A stretch of DNA of 64,000 nt from Oscheius dolichura (Eukaryota > Nematoda > Chromadorea > Rhabditida > Rhabditidae), in contig OW051492.1 of assembly GCA_932521035.1 (NCBI GenBank), positions 248,001 through 312,000 of the forward strand, given 5' to 3'. The notes beneath the pieces were generated by a model, which was not told the DNA's origin, did no database searches, and was given only the letters and a program-made list of their open reading frames with translations. Shown here piece after piece: positions 50,179-61,004 of this stretch. Each line of letters begins with the position of its first letter. The stretch's first letter is position 1. A program made the position numbers and the translations under genes.

Positions 50179-51729
50179 TTATAAGATGTCAATTGTTTCC
50201 GGTCCCGAGGAGGAGTTGACCATTTCGACTATTCTGGTCCATCCTGTGGGAGCCGTCAAATCTTGGAACTGTTCTTCTAACGAGGCTAATTTCTTCTTAA
50301 TATTCGGATTTCGATGTCCTACAGTAGTCAAGACGGTATTCCCCACATCGTAGCCAAAACAGCGGAAGTGGGGAATCCTTACTGCAGCTGCTTGAGGCGG
50401 TTCTGTCTCAGGAATAAGCTGAAGACGAATTCATCCAAGGGGAGTCCCTTACCGTAAGCTTCTGGTTAGATTGTACGAAGAGATCCTTCGGTATGGGAAT
50501 AATAGTCTGTGTTCTCTTGCGATTGATTGTCACTTGACGTTTAATCACGTAACCAGTTTGACTTTTCCATGACTAAAGGACAACTGTTGCAGAGAGAGTG
50601 GAACTACCGGCTGACTCACCTCGATTCCCACGTTCTTTAGCACTATTTGAAAGGGTCTCGACGAGATTATCTCCAAATACCCGGCACTTTTATCCACCCT
50701 CCGTGTCAGTTTATAGTTCTTATTGCTTTTAAAGGGCTAGAAAGATCCTCTCTCCATAATATGGGAAACAAACTCACGTCATACGTGAATAATCGATGAT
50801 GACTGCCTAAATATGCGAGGAGAATCGTGGTCAGAGCTGTTGTTACAGCACCTACAGTTTTTTTACTTATAAAAGGGATGGGGATCACTTACAGTAGGGT
50901 AGAATAGGAGTCAATTCTTCTATATGGAATATAGCCAAGTAAGAGAAGGAGACTGCCGTGGTAAGTTCCTGAAAACCTGTAGAATTGAACCTTATTAGGG
51001 AGTATAAAACTAACCAGGAGGCAGACACCGATCGTGGAGGATTTAGCTAAGTAGCCGACTGGATAGTACTGAAAATACAATTTCATAGGGGGCAGGGAGG
51101 AGGTGGGCCACCCCCTCACAGGGTCTGGGGGCCTTATTTGATGGGGGCGTTTAAAATAGGGCAAAATGGTGCCTAAAACTTGGTGTGACCGGCTTTTACT
51201 TGTAATTGTTATTTCCAAAGGGCTGGTATTTTCCATTTCCTGAGTGACATAAAAGGCCCCGAGCCGCCGTTGTGCTGTTTCTGCATTAACCCCCCGTACC
51301 GGGAAAAATGGAGCATCATTACCGACCGTCTGGAGTCCCTACCTCGTCCTTTCCTGGAAGTGTCCAAGCCAGCAGCCCCATCCAGGCAATAGTCAATATA
51401 TGATACCAAGTGTAATGCGCCCCTCCTCTACTTCCCTCATTTCTAAAAGACATGTCGGTGAACGAAACTAGAAACTGAAAGAGGATTGGCTGAGGAGGAT
51501 ACGCGTTTCTCTTACCGCGAAGATTATCACCAAGATCAGGAACCAGAGTAATAACGTTTTCGTTGAAGAGAATCTGAAAGTTTAAACTATTAATCGAGAA
51601 GGATACGGTATCCTACTTAATGTCGAATATTTTATGGTCCGGATGTCGTTCTCCCAGATCTTTTTCGCTTTTTTTCATTGCATGTTTCATTTTGGCTGAG
51701 AGTCGTCTTGCGTGATCCTTCACGGACAT
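50179..51729 (-). CDS. unrecognised multi-span membrane protein
   Basis: Eight or so short exons join in frame from ATG 51729 (MSVKDHARRLSAKMKHAMKK) to TAA 50179. A charged cytosolic N terminus (KKSEKDLGERHPDHKIFD) is followed by hydrophobic segments TLLLWFLILVIIFAFLVS, YTWYHILTIAWMGLLAW, TIGVCLLELTTAVSFSYLAI and CAVTTALTTILLAYLG, giving about four spans. Then comes a soluble C-terminal region with RRVDKSAGYLEIISSRPF, VLKNVGIE, RKRTQTIIPIPKDLF and FRCFGYDVGNTVLTTVGHRN. The overall plan, four spans then a beta-rich tail, resembles small organellar TMEM proteins such as TMEM223, but I do not see enough residue identity to name it. About 330 residues. Confidence 0.6.
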
Positions 51730-52531
51730 GGTTCTTAAAATGAACTTTTAAAGGGAAAAACAAATAGACATTAATCAAGTACAGGGAGAAGGTGTTGAGA
51801 CGATTGAGATGAAAAGTGTAACGGGTCGATTTGTAGAGAGAGAGAGACCGAAGTCGTGACCGGTTGGGTAGGGGAGGCGCCCTTGAAAGAAAAACCGCCG
51901 GTCAAGAAAGATATTACTTGCTGACGACAGTAATTAGAACGGGTGGGAAGGGGAGAACTCATGGCATTTTTGTATATTGGTCTTTACCTACCTTAGAACC
52001 ACCGCATGTTCATAATTCGTTGAAAAGATGGAATAAAAGCAAAGGGGAGGCAGTTGCTGAGCCCTGTACTAATCAACCCCCGCCTAATTCGCTCAACAAA
52101 TACAATTCTTTGCCGCTTCCGCCAAGGATAAACTGATCTTTATACTCTGCAGAAAGAAAGGAAGAGAAACCAGAACTACATCTGCTTTTCCAAGGAAGTC
52201 CAATGGACTGAGGACCGTGGAGGAAAAGTGATCAAATCAAGGTTATTTGGAAAGATTTCAGGCTAGAAATGAGGAGCAAAATGGAAATTACGAAAGGTTT
52301 CTCAACAAAATTGCCTTTTCCAACAGCGTAATGTGCAAACCAGGCCAATGGAACAGTCATATTCCGCAAAGAAAACAAAAAGAAGGGGAAAATTCGGCCA
52401 CTTGTTTTCAACAGGATGGAGAACAACTCGATATTATAATATCAATATGGTAAACTCTGATTCGCATTAGAACAGCGACTTTCAAATCCGTTTATTTACA
52501 AATAAGCACAGTTTCCTTCTGCTTGTTTCAA

Positions 52532-53488
52532 TTAATCAGATGACGTTGACGATCTGTCCCAATGTTGGTTTTTTGTGTAAATATCGGCAAGCATACAATT
52601 GGTGTTGCCTATAGTACAGCTGTACAGAAACGACTTGTTAGCTTTGTAGATGTCTTCCGATTTCGACACTTCTAGAATTCTCTCATTCATATCCATCCAG
52701 TTCTTCACAATAAGCGTCAGTGCCGTTTGCGCGGAAGTCGTCGGGATCTGGGAGGTATTCGTAACGAGTACTCACAATGCGGTAGAGCTGCAAATTTATA
52801 CATTAAAATTGAAATGTTCTAATGGAAAGATGGGCGCAAAGTTTTGAAGGAAAACCGGAACAGAAAATGACTTTTGTTTCTTTGAAAAGTTGGGAGCTGA
52901 GCCAAAAATGGTATGGATTATCGCAAAGCGGGTTGGCCAAGGAACGTTTTGTAACTCACATATCGCCGTTCATTTTTCTTCAGCTTTGTTTTCTTCAGTT
53001 CAAAATTATCGAGAGGAACACACTGAATAACATAATATGCCGGTAGTAAATTCATAACAATGGGGTTCGGTCTCCTAGAAAGTATAAAATTGCGAACTAG
53101 TTTGGTCAAGGCTAAAAAAGGGTACCTTTGGTGTTGTACTCTCTGCATATAAAACTTGATAGTTGGCATAGAAGACGTCAATATGATGACCAGATAGAAT
53201 ACGGCAAGGTACTAGATAAGTTACATTTCTTTATCTCTTTCAACGGCTTCCAGGCTTTCCACATTTCATCACACTCCATCCGAATCATACGGCATTAGAT
53301 AGCTCCTACCAGTTGGAGGCCCTCGGGGATCGGGTAAATTCTTTGATACAATTTCTGGTGTTAAAACGGTAAAAGATCCACTAGAATATCACGATACTCT
53401 CGTGGCATGTTCTTATAATATTCCTTTTTGTGGTGCCTTGGATTGTATCGAAGATGTGGAGGACGGGATCGCATTTTAACGGTAAAAG
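52532..53488 (-). CDS. unrecognised single-span membrane protein, start not found
   Basis: Minus-strand exons: about 53488-53395 (LKCDPVLHIFDTIQGTTKRN), about 53349-53280 (NLPDPRGPPTGRSYLMPYD), about 53217-53128 with a membrane helix (YLAVFYLVIILTSSMPTIK), about 53076-52980 (RPNPIVMNLLPAYYVIQCVP) and a final exon ending at TAA 52532 with SAQTALTLIVKNWMDMNERI, KANKSFLYSCTIGNTNC and SSTSSD. Several junctions are clean, but the join between the fourth and last exons is unclear and a 12-base micro-exon may lie between them. No family recognised. Cysteines and N-x-S/T sites after the helix suggest a lumenal or extracellular C-terminal domain. Confidence 0.45.
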
Positions 53489-53559
53489 CTAAAACCTTTA
53501 AAGCAAGAAAAAGAGTAGAAAATATCAGCTGATATTCATTTTCGTTGGACGGGTGAAAA

Positions 53560-53705
53560 GTTATTCGCGGGTGACTGTTCACCCCTCGCGGATAACTTTT
53601 CACCCTTCGCGGATAACGTTTCACCCCTAGCTTTTCTTACTGGATTTGGCGCGGAAAAGTTATCCGCAAAAGGTGAAAAGTTATCCGCGCCCGCGCCAAG
53701 AACAA
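53560..53705. repeat. minisatellite with inverted copies of an 18-base unit
   Basis: The unit GCGGATAACTTTTCACCC occurs about three times in one orientation (53570-53625) and about twice inverted (53655-53690), separated by about 30 bases. The two arms could pair into a long hairpin. It lies between the 3' end of the PH-domain gene and the 5' side of the unnamed membrane-protein gene, both read leftward. Confidence 0.8.
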
Positions 53706-53815
53706 AAGCTATTTTCGTTTGATGGAAAATATGTACGTGGAACGACAAGAAAAAGAAAAGAAATGAGGGTACAATAACAATTTATTCGTTTGGATAAAGC
53801 CAACAATTTCAATGT

Positions 53816-54538
53816 CTAGAAGAGCTGTTTCATAGCTGGCTCCTTCTTCTCACTGATATGATTAACACAGGTAGCCGCCGGCCAATCATCGTCCAAATTC
53901 TTCGTGCTCTTTGCGCGCTGCTCCCTCGTGGATCCGGCCAATGATGAGAGTTTTTCCTTCTTTTCACTCACAGACATGGATGTATTCGTCAGGATGCTGT
54001 GCACTTTTCCAGCAGCACTTCTTTCCTTCAGCAGGCGGGGGATCGACTCCTCAGATGAGCTCAACGGTAGACTGTAGCTGAAGCGGGAGCCCTGCGACTT
54101 CTGGTCACTGCTGCACTCGTCCGATTCGGATCCAGATCCGCTGGCCTTGGGAGGCAGATGCCCGGTATGGCTCAGGTGGCCGAGTTTCTTTCCCTTCGGC
54201 TGGAAAATCCTTGCCGCCCAATGACGAGCCTCTTCTCCTTTGATCCGTAGCTTCACCTTCCTACTGGCGCAGGTTACCAGCTTCATTTCGACTCCTTTAG
54301 CCGTCTTTCTCATCTTCAAATCCTTCAAATTCAGCAGTTTATACGTCTTGCCCAGATTCGTCTCCGTGTAGACGACGAGGATTCCACAGCCAGTGATCAG
54401 CGCCCATCGGCGCGACCATTCTCCATGCTGGCGGAAATCCACCCATCCAGTGAGGGCCAACGGATCCCTGGAGAGCCGGTCCTGGTTCGGCAGCTCAACA
54501 TCATCCTGTTCCGGAAGACGACGACCAAAGCAGCCCAT
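53816..54538 (-). CDS. PH-domain protein with MGC acylation-type N terminus
   Basis: A single exon of 240 residues. I chose the start MGCFGRRLP over the longer frame because Gly2-Cys3 is a typical N-myristoylation and palmitoylation signal and an ATG is present there. Residues about 25-115 form a pleckstrin-homology domain: LTGWVDFRQHGEWSRRWALI, GILVVYTETN, and the invariant C-terminal tryptophan in GEEARHWAARIFQ. The remainder is serine-rich and probably disordered (SGSGSESDECSSDQKSQGSR, PLSSSEESIPRLL), ending KKEPAMKQLF. It is expected to be a membrane-attached signalling adaptor, with lipid or protein binding by the PH fold. I cannot assign a specific family. The lack of introns is unusual among its neighbours. 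Confidence 0.75.
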   Translation of the reverse strand: MGCFGRRLPEQDDVELPNQDRLSRDPLALTGWVDFRQHGEWSRRWALITGCGILVVYTETNLGKTYKLLNLKDLKMRKTAKGVEMKLVTCASRKVKLRIKGEEARHWAARIFQPKGKKLGHLSHTGHLPPKASGSGSESDECSSDQKSQGSRFSYSLPLSSSEESIPRLLKERSAAGKVHSILTNTSMSVSEKKEKLSSLAGSTREQRAKSTKNLDDDWPAATCVNHISEKKEPAMKQLF

Positions 54539-55432
54539 TATGACTCGTGGGAAGAAAAAAAATGACTCGTGGGGTCCACATTGTTCCAATTCCCGTCTAG
54601 TCACGTCGAATTCTTGCCAGGAACAGGACAAAGACCAAATCTTTTGAAAGTTGCCTTTTTTCCGTATTTACCCAGTAAAGGAAACGATCCTCGTTTACTA
54701 CGTTTACCTCTATTCATAACGGCGTGGTTATGCCTTCCTATTGTAGTCCTTATGGTTTTTCTCTCTGAACACAACGGCGGCTTATCAGAAGAAGGGGAGA
54801 TTAGTGTTCAACATGGCTGGACATTATCAGTAGCTGCTTCTTGTGTCCTTTTACTGCCCGGAGACCATTCTTATAAGTAGTGTGGACCAAAAGGACATCC
54901 TTTTTTCATAAAACTTTCCACTAGGTAGACAATTACTATTGAATCCTTTAAACCGCCATTTTTTTACCGCTTGTTTGTAGAGAATTTTCTGAGGATCACA
55001 CCAGTTTATATAGTGTACTGGAAATTCGATACTGTTCGCTTTTATGGCCACTAATTGTGAGAAGAATCGACTGGCAAAAGGGTTTCGACCATATTGGATC
55101 CTTTTTCACCTCTCTTCTATTTTTTGGTGGCTGGAAATGTTCCTCGTCTTCATAGTTCACCTGGGGGACAACTGCCAATCCGCCTTACTGTCTACGGACT
55201 ACAATACTTGTTGTTTATGTGCCACTGTTATTCTTTTTATAAGTCGATCATAAAACACCCGTCATTTTCCCACTCCAATTCCTTTTTCTTCTAGAAATTT
55301 CAAATTTACAGACCTTGATCTCTCTAATTTTAACTTGTACTCGTTCCCTGTGCAGCCGTCTCATTCCACTTCTCTTCCCCTCTCTTTTTGTCTTCCATTT
55401 TCCCCCCATGAATCCAAAATTTTCAGGGTAAT
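54539..55432. other. divergent intergenic region, PH gene / CLN3
   Basis: About 900 bases between two divergently transcribed genes, so both promoters are expected here. Plus-strand pyrimidine content rises toward an AATTTTCAG acceptor six bases before the CLN3 ATG. No exon recognised. Confidence 0.4.
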
Positions 55433-57595
55433 ATGGGATGGGACAGGACACAAGTTAGGAATCTGATTGGATTTTGGTAAGTCTAAAATTTTACCCCCTT
55501 TTCCGGGAAATTACCCTTGCTAGCCCAGTAGCAGACAGCGGCATTCCGCCCTTATCGCATTTGTGTCAAAAGTCGTCGAGGCGTTTTCCCCCATGTTCCC
55601 ATCATTTTTACAGCCACAATCAGCTGCAAAACTTTTAGGCTCCTTGGCCTCTGTAACAACTATGGTTACGTAATCATGCTATCAGCCGCCGAGGACATCA
55701 TGAACACTCAGAAGGGAATAGTCTCGGACAATAGCACCGACACCTGTCAGGTTTGAATCTTGTCTTTCCCGGGAAAGGAACCCCAAGTTTTTAGACTACA
55801 ATAACATCCAGAGGATGTAGTACAGCCAGTACGGGAGCCGTTCTCGTGGCTGATAATATGCCAGCTTTAATCGTACAGGCTACTTTTCCTTTCTTCATGC
55901 ATAGAATACCTTTTGGGTTGGTTTTGACTCTAAAAAAATAAAGAAACTCTTCTTTTCAGAGTCCGTCATGTTTTAGTTTGCGCTCTTCAAATAGCTTGTT
56001 ATTTTATCGTAGCCTTTTCTGAGGACGTTACCATGTCACTAGCAGGTAGGTTTAATTGCCCCTTTTGCACTTTTTCCGGCATCGCACCCGTAAAATCTCG
56101 GCAGTTGAACACTCCTTTACTTCTAAATCATCGTCTCATTATGTTCCCTGTCGAGAATGCACGAGTGCAGGGGATAAAAGCGGACCAGACGCGGCGAAAC
56201 TAATGATCCCCTTTTAGGAGTAACCTTTGCCAGTTTTGCTCAAGGAATCGGTGAAATTACCTACCTGGCAATGTCTGCCTTCTTTCCACCGTATGCTCCA
56301 TTTTAATATGCCCATAAAAAGGTTTTAGATCGTCCGTAGCGGCTTGGAGTTCAGGTACCGGCGGTGCAGGTGTCCTCGGCTCTTTCGTCTATGCCCTCCT
56401 CACTGAAGTTGTCACTCCCAAAGTTGCTTTACTTATCATGCTATTTATTCCCCTTTTATTTGCCATAACGTGAGTTATTTCCATTCTCTCCGATAAAAAG
56501 GCTCCGTTTTCAGATATTGGATAATTCTTGACTTCCCCGAGGCCGTCTACACTCCTTCTTTGAAGGACCCCTCCACCTGGCTGGTTCCTTCAGATTTTTA
56601 TAAGGTATAGCCCTCATATCTCTTCATTTTGAGCTACTTTCCACAGAATGATACCCGCAAAGATTCTCAAGAAGAGAAAATATCGTCATATACGAACGAT
56701 GCAATAACAAATATTGACACTGTGTCATACAATTCGGGGAAATCTGCGGATTCCGTAAAAGAAGCTGGGCATCAAAGAAGTCTTACCTTCTTCCAGAAAT
56801 TGAAGCTTATCCTGGTAAATGGAAAAATTTCTGAAATTACCCTTTTTAGCCGATGCTGCATCTAATGATCCCATTGACACTGGTCTACCTCACAGAGTAT
56901 TTGATTAATCAAGGATTAGTGAGTTTACACTTGTTCCATGAACACAAGATGGATATTTCAGACACAATTGATCTACTTTAACTGTCATGACGGGTGGAAA
57001 TTGTCAACCAGTAGCCAATATCGATGGTACCAAGTGAGTTTCAATTCACCAGGGTCTATTCGTCCCCGGGTAGCCAGAATACTTCAAACTGGGCCGTTCT
57101 CCGAGATTTCGCCTCGTTTTTATTCGAATTCTTGTTTAAACCCACGGGTTTTCAGGTACTCTACCAGGTAGGAGTCTTTATCTCCCGTTCATCCGTCCGT
57201 TTCTTGGAGCTGCCCATCTGGGCCATTTATCTCCTTCCAATCCTCCAGGTCACCATTTTTCTCCTCCTTATTTCCTCTTTTCAGACAGCAAATCTTGGCT
57301 TCTTTATTTTCGAAGCAATCTACTGGTTTATTCCAAATATCGGAATCATTTTTGCAATCATCGTATTGGAAGGACTTCTGGGAGGGGCAGCCTATGTGAA
57401 CACCTATAATTATGCCCATAAAACGGTGAGAAATCCATTTAAAAACTGGAAGAGGGGAAATTTTAGGTCTCCCCCGATGTTAGAGAATATTCTATGTCAG
57501 TAATTGCCTTCGGTGTCTCTGTAGGGACAACGATATCCGGTTTTGCTGCTATACCTCTGCATAATTTTGTCTGTAATAAGCCGATTCACACTTAA
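55433..57595 (+). CDS. cln3: battenin (CLN3)
   Basis: CLN3 is a lysosomal multi-span protein of the MFS-like fold needed for glycerophosphodiester clearance; its human form is mutated in juvenile Batten disease. From ATG 55433 about twelve exons join. Family landmarks are RNLIGFWLLGLCNNYGYVIM, LSAAEDIM, the loop DNSTDTCQ, STGAVLVADNMPALI, FSEDVTMSLAGVTFASFAQG, GEITYLAMSAFFPP, WSSGTGGAGVLGSFVYALLT, LVYLTEYLINQGL, RWYQVLYQVGVFISRSSVRF, LPIWAIYLLPILQ and LEGLLGGAAYVNTYNYAHK. The stop is TAA 57593-57595, after VCNKPIHT. Length is near the usual 430. No substitution at a recognisable motif. Its 3' end nearly meets the convergent gene at 57623. Confidence 0.95.
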
Positions 57596-57622
57596 CAACA
57601 ATTTATTCCAATAAACAATCAT

Positions 57623-58677
57623 TCACGTCTTCTCAGCCGGTCAAAGGTGACTCCCACCCATGCGCTTAGCAAGGACAATACCACGACGGCAACACCAAGA
57701 ATTAGCCCCTTCTTCTGCCGGCTGATGTTCATTATGGTGATTTCCCTATTGATGTTTTCAGGAATTTCACAGGTGACTTCGTACGTTTGAAGGAGCTCCC
57801 CTTTCGCATTATGATGATTATACCAAAGACTGTAAAAAAAGAGTAGATAGGGGGTTTAATATTTGGCTCACTGAAATTCCTTGTCTGCAGTAGTATCCAA
57901 TTTAATATGTCCTTCCCAAGTGTAAATAAAATCTTTATACGTTGCCGGAATCCAATCCCGGTGGGATCCCTAAACGGATACTGATTTGTGATAAGGATAT
58001 TATAATATAAAACGGGTGAAAATAACTCACTAGCTGGAAATATCCTTCCAATGGAACGCCTTGTTTCCAACTTTCATAGAAGAACAGGGTAACTGCAAAG
58101 CCAATAGTGACTTTTTCTTCTCTACAGTCCACCAGCTTAACAACTTGGCAGATAGGTTTCAATAATCTCTCGAGTTCCGCTTTAATAGACACGGTATCCA
58201 TCGCTTGTTTCGGCCTGAAGTTGGTGTTAAAATATACTGCTCCAGCGATTATAACACCAACGACGCACAACCACAAGGAGACCGCCATTACGGCACACGC
58301 GTGCTCCTTTCTTATTCCTTTTTTCTGGGATCACAATACTGTCATTAACGAGAAAAGACCGACCTCTTTTATTGGCAGCGATGAGTCGATTTCTTCCTCG
58401 GCAACCACTTCTTCTTTAATTATGTTCTGATCTTCAGGTAGCGTTTTATTCGCAACGTTATCTTCCATTTTTAAATTCTTTTCGGAAATTGGAACCATCT
58501 CGTCGTCTTTACTATCTGACTCCAACTTCGCAGCTCCCTTCAGGGTACTTTCATTGCTTCCGGCTTTTGACTTATTCTAAATACAATTCTACAAAACAAG
58601 AAAGCACAAACCTCATCCATTTCCGTATGCCAGATAATTTCTACATCACTGTCCGAATTGGAAATATCCAGAGCCAT
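57623..58677 (-). CDS. two-span membrane protein, lumenal-domain family member P1
   Basis: Starts at 58677. Acidic/serine cytosolic head (ISNSDSDVEIIWH...), first helix (VSLWLCVVGVIIAGAVYF), then a lumenal domain of about 170 residues with PICQVVKLVDCREEKVTIGF, VTLFFYESWKQGVPLEGYFQ, DFIYTWEGHIKLDTT and LLQTYEVTCEIPENIN, a second helix (GLILGVAVVVLSLLSAWVG) and a short basic tail RLRRRE. Five or six exons, all GT..AG. The shared pattern C-x2-V-x-L-x-S/C-V/D...W...M/L-x-G-Y/H-L/F-Q defines the family with P2 and P3. Function unknown; the plan (helix, beta-rich lumenal domain, helix) recalls seipin, but sequence does not establish it. Confidence 0.7.
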
Positions 58678-58875
58678 TTGATGAGAAGTCTAGCGGTTTG
58701 GCTAACGAAAGCGGAATGAGGTCGGATGAACAGGAGAAATCGATAGGAGGTGATGGGAAAGCGGCCCCTGGTTACTGTACTTGACCTAATTAGTGTTAGA
58801 GAACTCATATTCTGGGCTGTGACAAGCCACAGCCATTTATAAACTTCCCAATTTATCTGTAATGCTAATAAACGG
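58678..58875. other. short intergenic P1 / P2
   Basis: About 200 bases containing the 5' flank of P1 and the 3' flank of P2, including a TTACTGTACTTGACC word. Confidence 0.5.
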
Positions 58876-59890
58876 TTAACTCTTCTTGTCCCTCGGAAGG
58901 AATATTATGCAAGCCAAGATTATTAGGTGGACCGCGAAGCCCGAAACAATGGCGACCAGACCAAATTGCCCATGCCATCGGAGCGTTTCCATCTTTAGAA
59001 CTGCTTCGGTTCGCACTTTTTCTGGGATTTCACAGGCGACTTCATAGATATTAACCGCTGTTCCATTAAGATCATAGTACTCAATGTGGATACTGTAAAC
59101 GGATTTATTTTTTACCGAACAGGATTGCCTTTTGCCCAAATATGGAACTTACTCGAATTTGGTTTGCGTCGTATCCAATGTACCATTTTCTTCCCAGAGA
59201 AAAATAGAATCTTTATGATCTGTAGGAATCGCAATTATGTTGGCTTTCTCCTGGTATAAAACAGCGGACTTCTAAATCAGCAGAAAATTTAATAGGCCCT
59301 AGCAAACTTACAATTTGAAGATATCCTTGCATTGATCGGTTATTCTTCCAATCTTCATAGGAAAAGAGAGGAATTGTGAAGTGAATGTCATAGGTTTCAA
59401 GGTTATGGTCCACAGAAATAAGTTGTTGACAAGTTGGATTGAACAAGAGCGCTTTACTATCGGGGGTGACGATATCCCGTACATGTTGGTAAACGTTATT
59501 CCACAGCCAAATCCAACAAAAGCGCTGGCAAACAGAATCGCGATACTGACAAATTTTCCGACAGGTCTGCGTTTCTTCTGAGGTTCGGATTTCTTAATAA
59601 AGCCATCAAGAAGCCCTTTGAACTTCGATTCCCGCTCTGCTCCACCTTCTTCATCTTCTGTTGTAAAGTCCTCGTCGGAAGATGAATCCTTTTCGGATGG
59701 AGGCATTTCCTCGTCGCTCTCACTATCTCCCAGCAAATTACTGGCCATACCAATATTTACAAGATTCTCAGCTTCAGTTAAACTCTGAATAGAAAAGCTA
59801 AAATACGAGGAAACTAAAAAAACGAACCTCTACTGCTATCTGAGGAATTATCTCCAAATCACTGTCCGAACTGAAAGTATCCGACGTCAT
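58876..59890 (-). CDS. two-span membrane protein, lumenal-domain family member P2
   Basis: Starts at 59890 (FSSDSDLEIIPQIAVE, almost the P1 head). Long acidic serine stretch (SESDEEMPPSEKDSSSDED), then basic KKRRPVGK and helix FVSIAILFASAFVGFGCG. A 38-base intron leads to ALLFNPTCQQLISVDHNLE, FTIPLFSYEDWKNNRSMQ and GYLQI. Later exons give DSIFLWEENGTLDTTQTK, HIEYYDLNGTAVNIYEVACE and IPEKV, then the second helix (FGLVAIVSGFAVHLIILACI) and the tail FLPRDKKS. It is closest to P3. About 300 residues. Acidic clusters with serines suggest casein-kinase-type phosphorylation on the cytosolic side. Confidence 0.72.
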
Positions 59891-60072
59891 TTCGAGAGCC
59901 AAGAACTGCTGGAGAGTAGAATGAACGAAAAATATTGAAAAAATCAATAAAAAGGTTAGCTTTCATTTGCGGGCTCCTGCACAGAACAGATGGGAAAGCT
60001 AATGTAACCGATTGTAAGGCTTTGCAGACGGCGTCGCACATTTCGGCTTTTCTCAATTCATTGATAACTACT
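59891..60072. promoter_or_regulatory. divergent intergenic region, duplicate copy 1
   Basis: Lies between P2 (leftward) and the short plus-strand gene at 60073. It contains GGTTAGCTTTCATTT and GAACAGATGGGAAAG, which match, in order, words in the P3/P4 spacer at 62.12-62.31 kb. It is probably a bidirectional promoter. Confidence 0.55.
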
Positions 60073-60285
60073 ATGAACGCTACAGTAGCTGATCTAGAAC
60101 GTCGTGTTGAGGTGGGCCTCTTTCTCCCATTATAAATATCGCCCGTTCTTCAGAAATTACGACGAGAAGCCGAACACTTCAAAGATCAAGCTCGCCTGAC
60201 AGAGACATTCCCATATGAACGAGAACTTGCTCTGGCTCTGGTTGTCCTTGTCTTTGGCTGCCTTTGGTTCTTCTCTTCGGGGTAG
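60073..60285 (+). CDS. short plus-strand protein, truncated relative of P4
   Basis: Exons 60073-60111 and 60154-60285 join at phase 0: MNATVADLERRVE, then KLRRE, DQARLTETFPYERELALALV, VLVFGCLWFFSSG and TAG. The beginning equals the P4 start (MDATAADQDLERLQKE) and the hydrophobic end corresponds to P4's first helix (ELRVILLILIFSFLWQQF). It stops right after the helix and lacks the whole lumenal domain. Either a pseudogenised duplicate or a 51-residue tail-anchored derivative. Confidence 0.6.
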
Positions 60286-61004
60286 TTATTACCAGGCTCT
60301 CCTCAAGTATTCGATACTCCCTCTACTTCCTTTCATTCTCTCATTGCCACTCTTCATTCATTGTTTCCTGTAAATAATTGTCGATATAATGAAATTTCCA
60401 TCACGCATACAAACGATACTGAACTAGTTGCGGAATTAAAGGAAAAGTTTTTTGATGGATTAGGGGTCTTCTTCTGAGCGTCAGATTTTATTTGATGGAT
60501 TACAAGTTCTTCTTCTGAGCGTTAGGGTTTTTTTAAAGGATTACACGCCTCGAGATCCATCGATAAATTCGTGACGCCTCGTGATCCATCGATAAATTCG
60601 TGATCCATCGATAAATTCGTGACGCCTCGTGATCCATCGATAAATTGGGATCCTCTCGGAGTATAGTAGGGGTCTCCTGCCACCACAAAGGGCTCTGTCC
60701 ATTGTAGAAATGGCTCCGTCCATGGTAGAAATGGCTCTGTCCATGGTAGAGGGGTCTCTTGCCACCATATATCAAAAGTAATCAAAAATCATCAATAGTA
60801 GTCAAAAGTAATCAAGGCGAGAGGCAGGAGACCCATCTATAACCACCATTAGCCCGTCTATAACCACCTTACCCCGAATTATATCCCAGCCACCATAGAT
60901 TTCCAACTCCCACCGAATCTTTATTCAAATTAACATTTTTTTACAATAAAAATGACAATAGTAGTGAACACGGTACCAAATGCACCCCGGGATTAGAATC
61001 AATG
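60286..61004. other. repeat-bearing gap between P4-like remnant and P3
   Basis: Holds the minisatellites at 60.45-60.76 kb and AT-rich sequence with AGTAATCAAAA-type words at 60775-60820. No genuine gene; the overlapping minus-strand frames at 60.52-60.79 kb are translations of the repeat. Confidence 0.55.
60453..60760. repeat. three adjacent short tandem arrays
   Basis: First, two copies of a roughly 41-base unit with GATGGATTA and TTCTTCTGAGCG (60453-60535). Second, four copies of a unit containing GATCCATCGATAAATTCGTG, with or without GACGCCTC (60545-60650). Third, three 21-base copies of GGCTCTGTCCATGGTAGAAAT (60689-60753). Unit lengths near multiples of three keep long frames open by chance. 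Confidence 0.85.

Noticed and set aside
60522-60785. Three overlapping minus-strand open frames of 75-87 codons with repeated ITNLSMDHE-like text
   Set aside because: They are translations of tandem repeats in all three frames, so they reflect the minisatellite and not a protein.
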